Below the pieces are notes generated by a model that saw only the letters and a list, made by a program, of their open reading frames with translations, ran no database searches and was not told the origin of the DNA. Both the position numbers and the translations under genes were made by a program. From CAYFFV01 sp964342695 (GTDB lineage: Bacteria > Acidobacteriota > Vicinamibacteria > Vicinamibacterales > UBA8438): DNA of 48,540 nucleotides. The first letter of the stretch is position 1. Every line of letters begins with the position of its first letter. Positions 9,688-17,992 of this stretch are shown in pieces. The stretch covers positions 1-48,540 of the forward strand of contig CAYFFV010000016.1 in NCBI GenBank assembly GCA_964342695.1, in the 5' to 3' direction.

Positions 9688-10215
9688 TTAGATGCCTTCC
9701 TCCACTCGAAACGTCACACTCGCGCACAAACCATTTTCAGCTTGAGTACGGTGTTCATCATCACCGAGTTGAAGTACGAAAGTATGTTCACCTGGTTCTA
9801 ACATCATATCGATTGTGTCCGATGCATCTCCAAAATGCACCCAAGAGGGGTCTCCTCTAGGAATCACCTCTCCCTCCGCAAGACAATCAGTATTGAGACC
9901 GAGATGATGGTGCCCCATGCCCATACGCACCTGTTCAACTTCTTCAGGAACGGCGGCTAATTCATAATTCTCAATCCCAAATTCAAAGGGAACAGGACTG
10001 TCAGCAGAGTAAGTACCACCATCCTCTGGAAGAACGAAAAAAACCTTAGGAGATGAACTGGCCGGCATCGAGTCTGTTTCAACAGATTCTGATTCCATCA
10101 CTGGTGCTGGCTCATGGTCAACATCGACGTCACCACTACCACCACATCCAACTAACAGAAAGGTCAAGACCAAAAAAAAAGCCTTTGTCCTGAACCATGA
10201 TTTTACATTATGCAT
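9688..10215 (-). CDS. DUF4399-like lipoprotein
   Basis: A 175-residue protein with a signal peptide ending in a lipobox (LLVGC at about residues 20-25), an acidic low-complexity linker, and a C-terminal domain from about residue 55. That domain contains MGMGHHHLGLNTDC and GEHTFVLQLGDDEH, the signature of DUF4399 domains, which are rich in histidines and resemble small copper- or metal-handling beta-sandwich proteins. It is probably anchored in the envelope. GGAG lies 8 nt before the ATG at 10215; a GTG one codon earlier is also in frame. It sits between the LuxE-like and ALDH genes with gaps of 30 and 11 nt, so co-transcription is likely. Function unknown. Confidence 0.8.
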   Translation of the reverse strand: MHNVKSWFRTKAFFLVLTFLLVGCGGSGDVDVDHEPAPVMESESVETDSMPASSSPKVFFVLPEDGGTYSADSPVPFEFGIENYELAAVPEEVEQVRMGMGHHHLGLNTDCLAEGEVIPRGDPSWVHFGDASDTIDMMLEPGEHTFVLQLGDDEHRTQAENGLCASVTFRVEEGI

Positions 10216-10245
10216 CACACTGACTCCTTCAACTCACTTTGATAG

Positions 10246-11346
10246 TTAATAAACTCCAACAGTTGTACTAGACGCGATACGACTAAACGGTCGAACACCG
10301 CTGACGCCGTCCCATGGGTAAAGCTCGCAAGGCGCTTCTCGTTCTCCTTCGTCACGCTCAAGAAAACGGGGGATAAAAAATTCCTTTGTAAGGGTCGTTA
10401 ACATGACTCGTCCGGTATCACCATACTCGACCACATTATCGGTATTATCAGGATCAACTACCTGTAACACAGCACGTGGCTGAGGAGCATAGTAAGTGAT
10501 TTTATAATCTTCCTCTGGACCACTCTGAGGACTGGCTGCCAAACCCATTAAGGTATTGCCATAGGTTGGCGTCATGTACACACCATCCAAAAGTTCTTCA
10601 TTTGCAAAACGATTCCACTGAGGTGTGAACTCTGTACCACCTGCAAAAATTCCGGTAATACCAACGTCTTTAATGCTAGAACCATCTGACTCCAAGCGAT
10701 TAGCCAAAGATTCAATTAGTTTAGGGGTGGAAAACATACATTTAATATCATGCCCTGCAGACAACACTGTAATAGCTTGATCAATAACATGTTCTTGGTA
10801 CGCCTTCAGATGATCCATCCAACCTTTTTTAATCAATTTAATTACCCACCTAGGATCAAGATCCACACAGAAGCAAATACCACCTCGGTGGTGAGCTAGA
10901 TGCTCAACAGCAAGTCGCAGACGACGGGGCCCACTCGGACCAAGCATCAACCAATTAGCATTTTTTGGAAAATGCTCGTCGGGTAACGTCTCAGAAAAAA
11001 GCTCGTAATCCGTGCGGAAATCATCAATCGCAATCCGACTTTTTGGAATTCCTGTTGTTCCACCCGTTTCAAAGACATACACCGGTCTGTCAGCGTACGC
11101 CCGAGGCACCCACCGACGCACTGGCCCCCCCCGAAGCTGCTCATCCTCGAAATGGCCAAACTTAACGAGATCGTTAAATCCATGCACTTCTTTTCGTGGA
11201 TCCCATCCGGCTTCTTTGGCCCAATCGAGCCAAAACGGAGAACCTGTCGCTGGATCAAAATGCCAATTAATGATTTCACGCAGCCAAACATCCAAAGCTT
11301 TGCGTGGCGATGTCACGCTTTTGGTATCAATAGTTTGATCATTCAT
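10246..11346 (-). CDS. LuxE/PaaK-like acyl-adenylating enzyme
   Basis: A 366-residue protein. The AMP-binding P-loop TGGTTGIPKS lies at about residue 94. Further along are FAGGTEF, TYGNT (the aromatic/Thr motif of adenylate-forming enzymes) and a YGDTGRVMLTTLT block followed by a basic-acidic stretch, as in phenylacetate-CoA ligases and LuxE acyl-protein synthetases. Its length is close to LuxE (about 370) and shorter than typical PaaK (about 430). These enzymes activate a carboxylic acid as acyl-AMP and pass it to a cysteine or CoA. It is the first gene of the minus-strand cluster and lies two genes before an ALDH. Start ATG at 11346 (TTG at 11349 also in frame); no clear ribosome site. Substrate unknown. 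Confidence 0.75.
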   Translation of the reverse strand: MNDQTIDTKSVTSPRKALDVWLREIINWHFDPATGSPFWLDWAKEAGWDPRKEVHGFNDLVKFGHFEDEQLRGGPVRRWVPRAYADRPVYVFETGGTTGIPKSRIAIDDFRTDYELFSETLPDEHFPKNANWLMLGPSGPRRLRLAVEHLAHHRGGICFCVDLDPRWVIKLIKKGWMDHLKAYQEHVIDQAITVLSAGHDIKCMFSTPKLIESLANRLESDGSSIKDVGITGIFAGGTEFTPQWNRFANEELLDGVYMTPTYGNTLMGLAASPQSGPEEDYKITYYAPQPRAVLQVVDPDNTDNVVEYGDTGRVMLTTLTKEFFIPRFLERDEGEREAPCELYPWDGVSGVRPFSRIASSTTVGVY

Positions 11347-11419
11347 CAATATTTGATTTTACACTAATCGAAAGAAACACTCTTTAATTGAGTTACTTTG
11401 ATCATAGTATTTCTTCCTA

Positions 11420-11854
11420 ATGAATGGTCGAATTGAACGGATTTGGAGAAAGCGATTTCACCGCGGACCCATGGACACTCTTTCACAGGCGACTCTCTGT
11501 GCGGGCAGAGGATTACTTGACAACGCAGACCAAGGTGGCAGTCGCCAGATTACAATTATTGCTCAAGAACGTTGGGACCAGACGGAAGTTGTTTTTTCCA
11601 GAACCGTCGACCCGATAGTCCGGCGAGCCAACATCCTTGTTTCTGGTATAAATCTAGCTAATAGCCGGAACCGCATTTTAAATGTCGGACCCTGTCAGGT
11701 ATATCTCCTAGGAGAAACGAGACCTTGTGAACGTATGGACGAAGCTCTCAAGGGCCTCCAAGATGCGCTAGATTTACGGTGGGGTGGTGGCGCCTATGGA
11801 AAAGTCCTAATTGGGGGAGAAATAAATATTGGTGACAAAGTTTTCTGGGAATAG
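11420..11854 (+). CDS. MOSC-domain protein
   Basis: A 144-residue protein consisting of one MOSC domain. It opens with a conserved MNGRIERIW-x-KRF-x-RGPM start. The NADQGG motif (about residues 36-41) and RRANILVSGINL (about residues 68-79) are typical of the family. A cysteine at about position 114 in the TRPCERMDEA region matches the G-x-x-x-P-C-x-x-(M/L) site where MOSC proteins carry their reactive cysteine. MOSC domains bind molybdenum cofactor or act in Moco-dependent sulfur chemistry; the target here is unknown. It is divergent from the LuxE-like gene and convergent, 21 nt away, with the pterin dehydratase. No strong ribosome site is seen, but the N-terminus fits the family well. Confidence 0.82.
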   Translation: MNGRIERIWRKRFHRGPMDTLSQATLCAGRGLLDNADQGGSRQITIIAQERWDQTEVVFSRTVDPIVRRANILVSGINLANSRNRILNVGPCQVYLLGETRPCERMDEALKGLQDALDLRWGGGAYGKVLIGGEINIGDKVFWE

Positions 11855-11875
11855 CACGAACTTCATCAAAAATCG

Positions 11876-12211
11876 TTACAATCCGATTAAAGTATCCGTC
11901 TTCGCGGCAAACACAAAATCACTCTCTGTAAGACCATTAATTTTGTGTGTCCATATTGTGATTTTGACCTTTCCCCAAGCCAGATAGATATCAGGATGAT
12001 GATCCTGCTCTTCTGCCATTTCCCCAACACGGACGGTAAAATCTAAGGCCTGCCGAAAATCATCAAATTTATATTCTTTCTCTAAGTGATGTTCCTCGAT
12101 GATTTTCCAGCGCTGTTCAAGTTGAGCATGAATGTCTTTAAGTTCGTTCCCTTTTAAGGGAGCCACACCCCCGCGACAAGGAATACATTGCTGCTTCGCT
12201 AACTGAGTCAT
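11876..12211 (-). CDS. phhB: Pterin-4-alpha-carbinolamine dehydratase
   Basis: A protein of about 111 residues matching the family in length. The active-site signature is clear: AEEQDHHPDIYLAWGKVKI, with the paired histidines, followed by WTHKINGLTESDF. The enzyme dehydrates 4a-hydroxytetrahydrobiopterin during pterin cofactor recycling, and in some bacteria assists pterin-dependent pathways such as molybdopterin. Start chosen at ATG 12211 because family members commonly begin MTQL-like before a cysteine-bearing N-terminus; ATG at 12223 would add four residues. It is monocistronic and convergent with the MOSC gene. No phenylalanine hydroxylase gene is visible in the window. Confidence 0.9.
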   Translation of the reverse strand: MTQLAKQQCIPCRGGVAPLKGNELKDIHAQLEQRWKIIEEHHLEKEYKFDDFRQALDFTVRVGEMAEEQDHHPDIYLAWGKVKITIWTHKINGLTESDFVFAAKTDTLIGL

Positions 12212-12326
12212 GCCACACAGCATACCGATTTAGTCAAACACTAGCCACTCAACTGAACAATCAGGCTCTCTGAAACACTGGACTGTCATATACTGAAAAG
12301 AAACAATAAAAAGAAAGAGACAATTT

Positions 12327-12767
12327 ATGGATGACCAACAATCTCAAACCTATGAAAATCATGCTAAATTTGTACCTTTGTACCACTACGTCCTCGCCCC
12401 AATACTGTTAATTAACGTTGTCTGGTCCGGATATTCACTCATAGGCTCTCTGGCAATTGCTACTGCAATCGATTTCCTTGTGGCATTAGGATTGGTTGTC
12501 CTATTTTTATTCGCACGGGTTTTTGCGCTTGGCGCGCAAGATCGGGTTATACGACTAGAGGAACGTATGCGACTTCAACAATTACTGCCTGACGAACTAA
12601 AACCTCGAATTAAGGACTTCTCCACTAAGCAATTGATTGCAATGCGCTTTGCAAGTGATTCAGAATTGTCGGATTTGGCCCACAAAATACTTGAAAACAA
12701 CATGTCAACACAAAAAGAAATCAAGGAATCTATTAAGGAGTGGAAAGCTGACTACCAGAGACTCTAA
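12327..12767 (+). CDS. DUF6526 family membrane protein
   Basis: A 146-residue protein. An N-terminal SQTYENHAKFVPLYHYVLAPILLIN block and two hydrophobic helices (about residues 22-42 and 45-70) are followed by a charged, helical cytoplasmic tail with QDRVIRLEERMRL and LPDELKPRI. This layout is characteristic of DUF6526 proteins, whose function is unknown. A GAAAGAGA stretch serves as ribosome site. The gene is isolated on the plus strand, and its stop is followed by a long inverted repeat shared with the convergent SDR gene. Confidence 0.78.
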   Translation: MDDQQSQTYENHAKFVPLYHYVLAPILLINVVWSGYSLIGSLAIATAIDFLVALGLVVLFLFARVFALGAQDRVIRLEERMRLQQLLPDELKPRIKDFSTKQLIAMRFASDSELSDLAHKILENNMSTQKEIKESIKEWKADYQRL

Positions 12768-12788
12768 AAAGTTATTGAAACCCCTCAC

Positions 12789-12827
12789 GGCCTAGAATTC
12801 TTTGGCGAACAAATTGAGTTCTAGGCC
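12789..12827. repeat. Inverted repeat between convergent genes
   Basis: Arms at 12789-12800 and 12816-12827 pair over 12 positions with one G-U wobble. The outer nine bases, GGCCTAGAA and TTCTAGGCC, are perfect complements. It lies between the DUF6526 and SDR stops and includes the SDR stop codon. No T-run follows on either strand, so it is more likely a 3'-end stabilising hairpin or a weak bidirectional terminator than a classic one. Confidence 0.55.
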
Positions 12828-13630
12828 TCTTCCTTGAGGCTTGCATTCCAAGCCTCGGCCATTCCGTTTGAAGCTAGCCACAACCCTCCGTCGACAACGA
12901 TGGTCACGCCGCTAATAAAAGAAGACGCCTCGGAACATATAAAAAGAGCAGCGTGCGAAACATCTTGTATGGTACCGAGCCGGCCAAGGGGCGTCGATTC
13001 TTCCGCTTTCCTTTTGCCATCTCCAACAAGCAGTCTCCTAACTCCTTCAGTATCCGCAATAGGACCAGGCGCGATACCATTAACACGAATTCCATATTTA
13101 CCCCATTCAACTGCAAGCACGCGGGTTAGCGCATCTATTCCCGCTTTGGCAGCAGAAACATGTAATTGCGCCGAAGTTCCAACAAATTGAAGCGTCGAAC
13201 TGATATTCAGAACCACCCCTCCACTGACTTTCAAATGCGGAAGCGTGGCTTTACACGCATGGAACGTGCCCTTTAGATCGATATCGATCACCGATGAAAA
13301 CCCATTCGGCGACAGATCTTCGGCAAGACACAAAAAGTTTCCTGCAGCACCGTTTATCAAAATATCGATTGTGCCAAAATTCTTAACGGTGCGCTCCACC
13401 ACTTCGCCAACAGCAACAGGATCTCTAACATCAGCAGGAAGGGCGAGCGAGCCAACTCCTCTATCCCGCAGTTCTAATTCAGTTTCTTCAAGATGACTAA
13501 GTTCGCGACTGGTTATTGAAACATTACATCCATGATTTGCAAGCGCCAAAGCTATTCCACGACAAATGCCAGTGCCACCACCTGTAATTAATGCTGTTTT
13601 TCCTGCTAATAAATTTGTATTAAAGATCAT
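12821..13630 (-). CDS. SDR oxidoreductase, 2,4-dienoyl-CoA reductase-like
   Basis: A 269-residue short-chain dehydrogenase. The Rossmann motif TGGGTGICRGIA lies at about residues 17-28, NGAAGNFL in place of the usual NNAG at about 93, and the GPI-x-DTEGV and VVDGG blocks near the C-terminus. The catalytic Tyr of Y-x-x-x-K is absent: the sequence reads HVSAAKAGIDALTR, with Lys kept. This Tyr-less site together with N-x-AAGNF is characteristic of the DECR2 (peroxisomal-type 2,4-dienoyl-CoA reductase) branch, which reduces dienoyl-CoA with NADPH in unsaturated fatty acid breakdown. Start ATG 13630; GTG at 13633 is also in frame. The substrate is inferred from family features only. Confidence 0.85.
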   Translation of the reverse strand: MIFNTNLLAGKTALITGGGTGICRGIALALANHGCNVSITSRELSHLEETELELRDRGVGSLALPADVRDPVAVGEVVERTVKNFGTIDILINGAAGNFLCLAEDLSPNGFSSVIDIDLKGTFHACKATLPHLKVSGGVVLNISSTLQFVGTSAQLHVSAAKAGIDALTRVLAVEWGKYGIRVNGIAPGPIADTEGVRRLLVGDGKRKAEESTPLGRLGTIQDVSHAALFICSEASSFISGVTIVVDGGLWLASNGMAEAWNASLKEEA

Positions 13631-13660
13631 CACTCAGACTCCATATACAATGCTTACAAC

Positions 13661-14593
13661 GTGACAATAGTTACTAGACTTACGAACGCATTTCCTGCCT
13701 GGGTTATTGGAACCAGTTGCCTTGCCGTCGTCTGGCCAAAAACTGTCACATGGTTTAATGGTCCACTAATAACCTTAGGGTTAGCGATCATCATGCTCAG
13801 TATGGGCATGACCATCGGCTTTCTTGATTTCAAGAGAATCTCCTCCGAACGCCGAATCGTTCTTCCAGGTATAGCACTTCAATATACCCTTATGCCATTA
13901 CTCGGGTGGAGTCTTGCCATTTTATTTAATCTACCTACGCCACTCGCCACCGGCTTAATCCTCGTGTCCTGCTGCCCAGGAGGGACAGCTTCAAACGTCA
14001 TTTCTTTCTTGGCGCGTGCGGATGTTGCGTTATCTGTAACCATGACAACAATCTCAACGATACTCGCTGTTGTCATGACTCCAATTTTAACAACGATATT
14101 AGCTGGAAGACGGGTCGATGTACCGACTTCTGCTCTTCTACTCGACACATTTCAAGTGGTCATCATTCCTGTAATTGCAGGTGCCTTCATTAAGTGGAGA
14201 TTCCCTCGTGTCAGCAACGCTGTACAACCATTTGCACCACTTGTAGCGGTCCTCGCGATTAGCCTTATCGTTGGATCTGTGATCGGTTCCAGTCAGCAAG
14301 AATTGGTTAATGCGGGTTTCAGACTGCTTTTTGCATTAGTTTTTCTCCACGTTGGCGGCTTCATTCTTGGTTATTTTTTTGGCCGGCTTATCTTACGTAG
14401 AGAACTATGTGCCCGCACAGTAGCAATCGAGGTTGGCATGCAGAATTCCGGCCTTGGTGTGGTGCTCTCGCAACAGAATTTTGCGAATCCTCTTGTTGCA
14501 CTACCCTGTGCAATTTCAGCTCTTTTTCATTCAATAATTGGCAGCGTCGCTGCAGCACTTTGGCGCGTCGACGCAGACAAATATCAATCTTAA
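13661..14593 (+). CDS. Bile acid:sodium symporter (BASS) family transporter
   Basis: A 310-residue integral membrane protein with about ten helices. Family hallmarks are LSMGMTIGFLDF in helix 2, LVSCCPGGTASNVISFLARADVALSV (the conserved discontinuous-helix region), and EVGMQNSGLGVVL at about residue 262, the second substrate and sodium-binding crossover motif. BASS proteins import organic anions such as pantoate, pyruvate or bile-type acids with sodium; the substrate cannot be assigned. The start is GTG at 13661, divergent from the SDR gene with a 30 nt gap. Confidence 0.9.
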   Translation: MTIVTRLTNAFPAWVIGTSCLAVVWPKTVTWFNGPLITLGLAIIMLSMGMTIGFLDFKRISSERRIVLPGIALQYTLMPLLGWSLAILFNLPTPLATGLILVSCCPGGTASNVISFLARADVALSVTMTTISTILAVVMTPILTTILAGRRVDVPTSALLLDTFQVVIIPVIAGAFIKWRFPRVSNAVQPFAPLVAVLAISLIVGSVIGSSQQELVNAGFRLLFALVFLHVGGFILGYFFGRLILRRELCARTVAIEVGMQNSGLGVVLSQQNFANPLVALPCAISALFHSIIGSVAAALWRVDADKYQS

Positions 14594-14665
14594 GTTAACT
14601 TTGAGCATCCCAATCTTAGAGGTATTCCAAATACTAGTGACTATGATTGCAATATTCAGAACAAG

Positions 14666-15259
14666 CTAACCTGTCACACTTAATGCTTTTTCAACAAGTC
14701 TTTGCAACGCAGGCTCTAATTTAATCGTAAGTGCCATATCTCGACCGCGAACGGACATTTTTCGCCATGTTTTCCTTAGGATATCGACGATCTTTTCTTC
14801 ATTATGCTGAGCAGAAAATTCGGCGAAATAGTATTCAAGAAATACCAAACAAATCACGTCCTCCAAAATTTGAACTTCTGAATCTTTCTTAAGCCGTTCT
14901 TTCCGTAATAAACTTTTGACTCGATTGATGAAATCTTCTTTGTACCCAACCTTACGCAATATTTCACCTGCAGTTTCAGCATGATATCGTGCTAAATCTG
15001 TCCTCCATCGTCTATATCCATCACGCCCGGACTGATATTTCTCTCTAGGAATGACCCAACGACAAATATGCTGAGAACGGGCCGCTAGCTGAAGATGATC
15101 GGATGCATCTGGGGCAAAGCGCTTTAGACAAGAACTCATCCTAAGTGAATACAGCAATTCCTTTGGTTGAGATTCTCCGTTTATGAATACTTTATTTGGA
15201 TCCTCACTATTGGCTTTATCGAACAGAGCTAAAGCCTTAACAAAATGCGAACTCGACAC
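14666..15259 (-). CDS. DUF4202 family protein
   Basis: A 197-residue, soluble, mostly helical protein. The motif ARSQHICRWVIPRE and the arginine-rich WRTDLARYHAE that follows are the core of DUF4202, where conserved His residues suggest an HD-like metal site. DUF4202 genes are often found next to ATP sulfurylase genes, as here: the gene begins 16 nt after the bifunctional sulfurylase/kinase stop and is surely co-transcribed. A role in sulfate activation or nucleotide clean-up is plausible but unproven. The start is GTG at 15259. Confidence 0.82.
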   Translation of the reverse strand: MSSSHFVKALALFDKANSEDPNKVFINGESQPKELLYSLRMSSCLKRFAPDASDHLQLAARSQHICRWVIPREKYQSGRDGYRRWRTDLARYHAETAGEILRKVGYKEDFINRVKSLLRKERLKKDSEVQILEDVICLVFLEYYFAEFSAQHNEEKIVDILRKTWRKMSVRGRDMALTIKLEPALQRLVEKALSVTG

Positions 15260-15275
15260 AGCATTCTCACCCGAA

Positions 15276-17000
15276 CTAGGCTTCCGCAGAAACGTACCCT
15301 TCTTTTTCCAAATGCAGAATGATTTGTTGAGCCGCCTCTTCAGCAGTTAGTTTAGTTGTGTCAATTACCATATCCGCATCAATGGGCTCCTCATACGGGT
15401 CAGATATGCCGGTAAATTCCTTAATAATGCCAGCTCTCGCCTTGGCATAAAGACCTTTTCGATCTCTCTCCTCGCAAACCTCGATGGGAGTATCCACGTG
15501 CACAAGAATATAACCTCCAACCGGCTGGATCATGGACTTTACGTCCTTACGAACCTCATCATACGGGGCAATCGGAGCACAGATCGCAATCCCACTGTTC
15601 TTAGTGATTTCTGAAGCCACATAGCCAATACGTCGGATATTTATATCTCTATGCTCCTTCGAAAAACCTAATTCTTTCGATAAATTCTTACGCACCAGAT
15701 CTCCATCAAGCAGCGTGACCGGCCTTCCTCCTAATTCAAGAAACTTAACGAGCAAAACATTCGCAATCGTCGACTTCCCTGAACCAGAAAGACCGGTAAA
15801 AAAGACGGTAAAACCTTGCTTGTGGCGCGGCGGATGACTCCGGCGAAGTTCCTCCGCAACATCCGGAAAAGTAAACCACTCCGGAATATCTTTCCCGGTG
15901 GCCAATCTTTCTCGCAATTCTGTGCCTGAAATATTTAAGGTCTTTGTACCATCAGAAACTTCATCAATCGGTGTATAAGAGTCGGTCGCCTCAACATAGA
16001 CCATCATTTTAAATGGAACCATCGTGACTCCGAGCTCAGTTTCATGTGCCCGCAATAGTTCTTGAGCGTCATAGGGTCCATAAAATGGGTTCCCCGATGA
16101 ATCACTGCCTGGACCTGCATGATCACGTCCAACAATTAAATGAGTACAACCGTAGTTCTTCCTAATAATTGCATGCCATACAGCTTCACGCGGCCCTCCC
16201 ATTCGCATGGCCAATGGCAATAATGACAATTTCGCCGTCTTATGTGGATACCGATTTAGGAGCGCCTGATAACACCGAACCCTCGTATAGTGATCCACAT
16301 CTCCAGGTTTTGTCATTCCCACAACGGGATGAATCAACAAACTAGCTTCGACATCCTTGGCTGCACGAAGAGTTAATTCTTGGTGGGCTCGATGCATCGG
16401 GTTCCGTGTCTGAAATGCAACTACACGTGTCCAACCCAATTTCGCAAACTCGGCACGTAACTCACTTGGCGAATGCCTAAGAAGACGGTAATCATAATGT
16501 GAGACCGCCTGCAACCCTTGCACAGAGCCGCCTACGTAATAAGTTTGAGTGCGGTTAAGCAAATGAGCAACACCGGGATGTTCTGGATTCGTCGATCCAA
16601 AAACAGCCTGTGCCTCTGCCTCTAAGTCAGGTTTCCAGATATCGTCAACTCGTAAAACTGCAATCATGACACCTTCCGGATCGCGAAGAGCAACATTGGA
16701 ACCTGGTTCCATTGAAGTTGCAGCTTCTTCCGAAACATCCAACATGATCGGAATCGGCCATAGCGTGCCATTAGACAGACGCATCTCAGAACAAACACTC
16801 TCGTAATCTGCTTGTTTCAGAAAACCAGTCAATGGAGAAAAACCGCCATTTAACAGCAACTCAAGGTCACACAGCTGACGAGGAGTCAGATCGTGAGACA
16901 CCCAGTCTCGTGATTCATTCTTTAGTGCATCACTACGTTGTTCATCGACGATCAGATTTACGAGATTGCCACCATGCGGCGAAATTATATGGTCAGTCAA
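15276..17000 (-). CDS. sat/cysC: Bifunctional sulfate adenylyltransferase / APS kinase
   Basis: A 574-residue fusion. The N-terminal PUA-like and ATP sulfurylase domains (about 1-385) start with ISPHGGNLVN and carry the nucleotidyl-transfer motifs RNPMHRAHQE and VGRDHAGPG. The C-terminal APS kinase (about 395-574) has Walker A GLSGSGKST, the RDINIRRIG stretch and a DMVIDTT-like end. It converts sulfate plus ATP to APS and then to PAPS in the cytoplasm. Start TTG at 17000 with AGGAGA 8 nt upstream; the ISPHGG start close to the N-terminus supports it. The order cysQ, sat/cysC, DUF4202 is on one strand. Making PAPS in the same locus as a sulfotransferase and an APS reductase means APS sits at a branch point between sulfation and reduction. 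Confidence 0.95.
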   Translation of the reverse strand: MTDHIISPHGGNLVNLIVDEQRSDALKNESRDWVSHDLTPRQLCDLELLLNGGFSPLTGFLKQADYESVCSEMRLSNGTLWPIPIMLDVSEEAATSMEPGSNVALRDPEGVMIAVLRVDDIWKPDLEAEAQAVFGSTNPEHPGVAHLLNRTQTYYVGGSVQGLQAVSHYDYRLLRHSPSELRAEFAKLGWTRVVAFQTRNPMHRAHQELTLRAAKDVEASLLIHPVVGMTKPGDVDHYTRVRCYQALLNRYPHKTAKLSLLPLAMRMGGPREAVWHAIIRKNYGCTHLIVGRDHAGPGSDSSGNPFYGPYDAQELLRAHETELGVTMVPFKMMVYVEATDSYTPIDEVSDGTKTLNISGTELRERLATGKDIPEWFTFPDVAEELRRSHPPRHKQGFTVFFTGLSGSGKSTIANVLLVKFLELGGRPVTLLDGDLVRKNLSKELGFSKEHRDINIRRIGYVASEITKNSGIAICAPIAPYDEVRKDVKSMIQPVGGYILVHVDTPIEVCEERDRKGLYAKARAGIIKEFTGISDPYEEPIDADMVIDTTKLTAEEAAQQIILHLEKEGYVSAEA

Positions 17001-17024
17001 AGTTCGTTTCTCCTAATACCTAAA

Positions 17025-17078
17025 GGGTTCACATATTAAACCCACGAGGATAACATGAGCATAAGGGTTTTACCTTAT
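17025..17078 (-). promoter_or_regulatory. Possible alternative-hairpin leader of sat/cysC
   Basis: In the 92 nt between cysQ and sat/cysC, three pairings exclude each other on the transcript. ATAAGG pairs with CCTTAT (17061-17078), AAACCC with GGGTTT (plus-strand 17065-17070 against 17038-17043), and GGGTT with AACCC (17025-17043). The middle pairing shares bases with both others. This could switch access to the AGGAGA ribosome site, or may be chance in a short AT-rich spacer. No T-run terminator accompanies it. Confidence 0.25.
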
Positions 17079-17092
17079 TAATTTGTGCACTT

Positions 17093-17881
17093 TTAAGATG
17101 GCATGGAAAAAGTTCCTGGTTGCAAACCCAACACGAAGGACTTATTTAATAGGGATGCCTTATTGTATTTTAAAGGACTCGGATGGGAACCAGACGAAGA
17201 TGAATTACGATAAATGCAATCTCCAGCACCAACATCCCACTCCATCGTAGGACCCAAGCGTGGGTATATGTCGGCTACTCCCTCCGCCAACAAGCAAAAC
17301 TTCAATGAACTTCCAATTTTTAGCCTTTTTTTAACATTAAATTGTTTCAAAAACATTTCTAAATTTGAACTTGGATGGGAACGACTTTCGACAATACTTA
17401 AAGCCTGGTTCGGGTCACATAACTGAGATTCAAGACGCTCTGGGGAAGAATTATTGGTTACTTTCCAAGCTCCATGCCCCTGTGCAGCGTAATAGAGTAA
17501 TCCGAGAGCAGGCGCTACGACTACACCAGCCACAGGAATTCCGTCATCGATAAGCGCGATATTAATAGTAAACTCGTCAGTACGACGGATAAATTCCTTT
17601 GTGCCATCTAAAGGATCGACGAGCCAAAAACGGTTCCATTTAAGACGTTCTTGAAGCTCAGGCGGCTCTGATTCCTCTGATAGATAGGGAATGGTGCTAT
17701 CGAGATCTCTTAGTCCGCCGCGAATAACTTTTTCAGAAGCCATATCGGCCGCAGTGACTGGCGATCCATCAGCTTTCTCCCTAATCCATGTATCTTGACT
17801 GGAATAAAGGCTAAGTGCGGCTTGACCTGCTCGCAGTGCAATCTTCGTGAGAGACTCAAGTAAATTCTTATCGATAGGCAT
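17093..17881 (-). CDS. cysQ: 3'(2'),5'-bisphosphate nucleotidase
   Basis: A 262-residue member of the inositol-monophosphatase fold. The lithium-sensitive phosphatase motifs are present: SPVTAADMASEK, YLSEESE with the metal-binding glutamate, DPLDGTKEF, and EWDVGAGD near the C-terminus, followed by PLKYNK. CysQ hydrolyses PAP, the product of sulfotransferases, to AMP and recycles PAPS-pathway nucleotides. That fits its position next to sat/cysC and divergent from a sulfotransferase-like gene. Start chosen at ATG 17881 because GAGG lies just upstream with good spacing; upstream in-frame starts would add 15 residues without similarity. Confidence 0.92.
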   Translation of the reverse strand: MPIDKNLLESLTKIALRAGQAALSLYSSQDTWIREKADGSPVTAADMASEKVIRGGLRDLDSTIPYLSEESEPPELQERLKWNRFWLVDPLDGTKEFIRRTDEFTINIALIDDGIPVAGVVVAPALGLLYYAAQGHGAWKVTNNSSPERLESQLCDPNQALSIVESRSHPSSNLEMFLKQFNVKKRLKIGSSLKFCLLAEGVADIYPRLGPTMEWDVGAGDCIYRNSSSSGSHPSPLKYNKASLLNKSFVLGLQPGTFSMPS

Positions 17882-17992
17882 CTGTCCTCTAGTGTACTTT
17901 GGCATTAACATTACTACCAGAATCATCTTTGAACATTGTCAAAGTTCTTGACCACGCTTAGAGAAAATGTTGAAACTCTTCTATAAAGTGAT

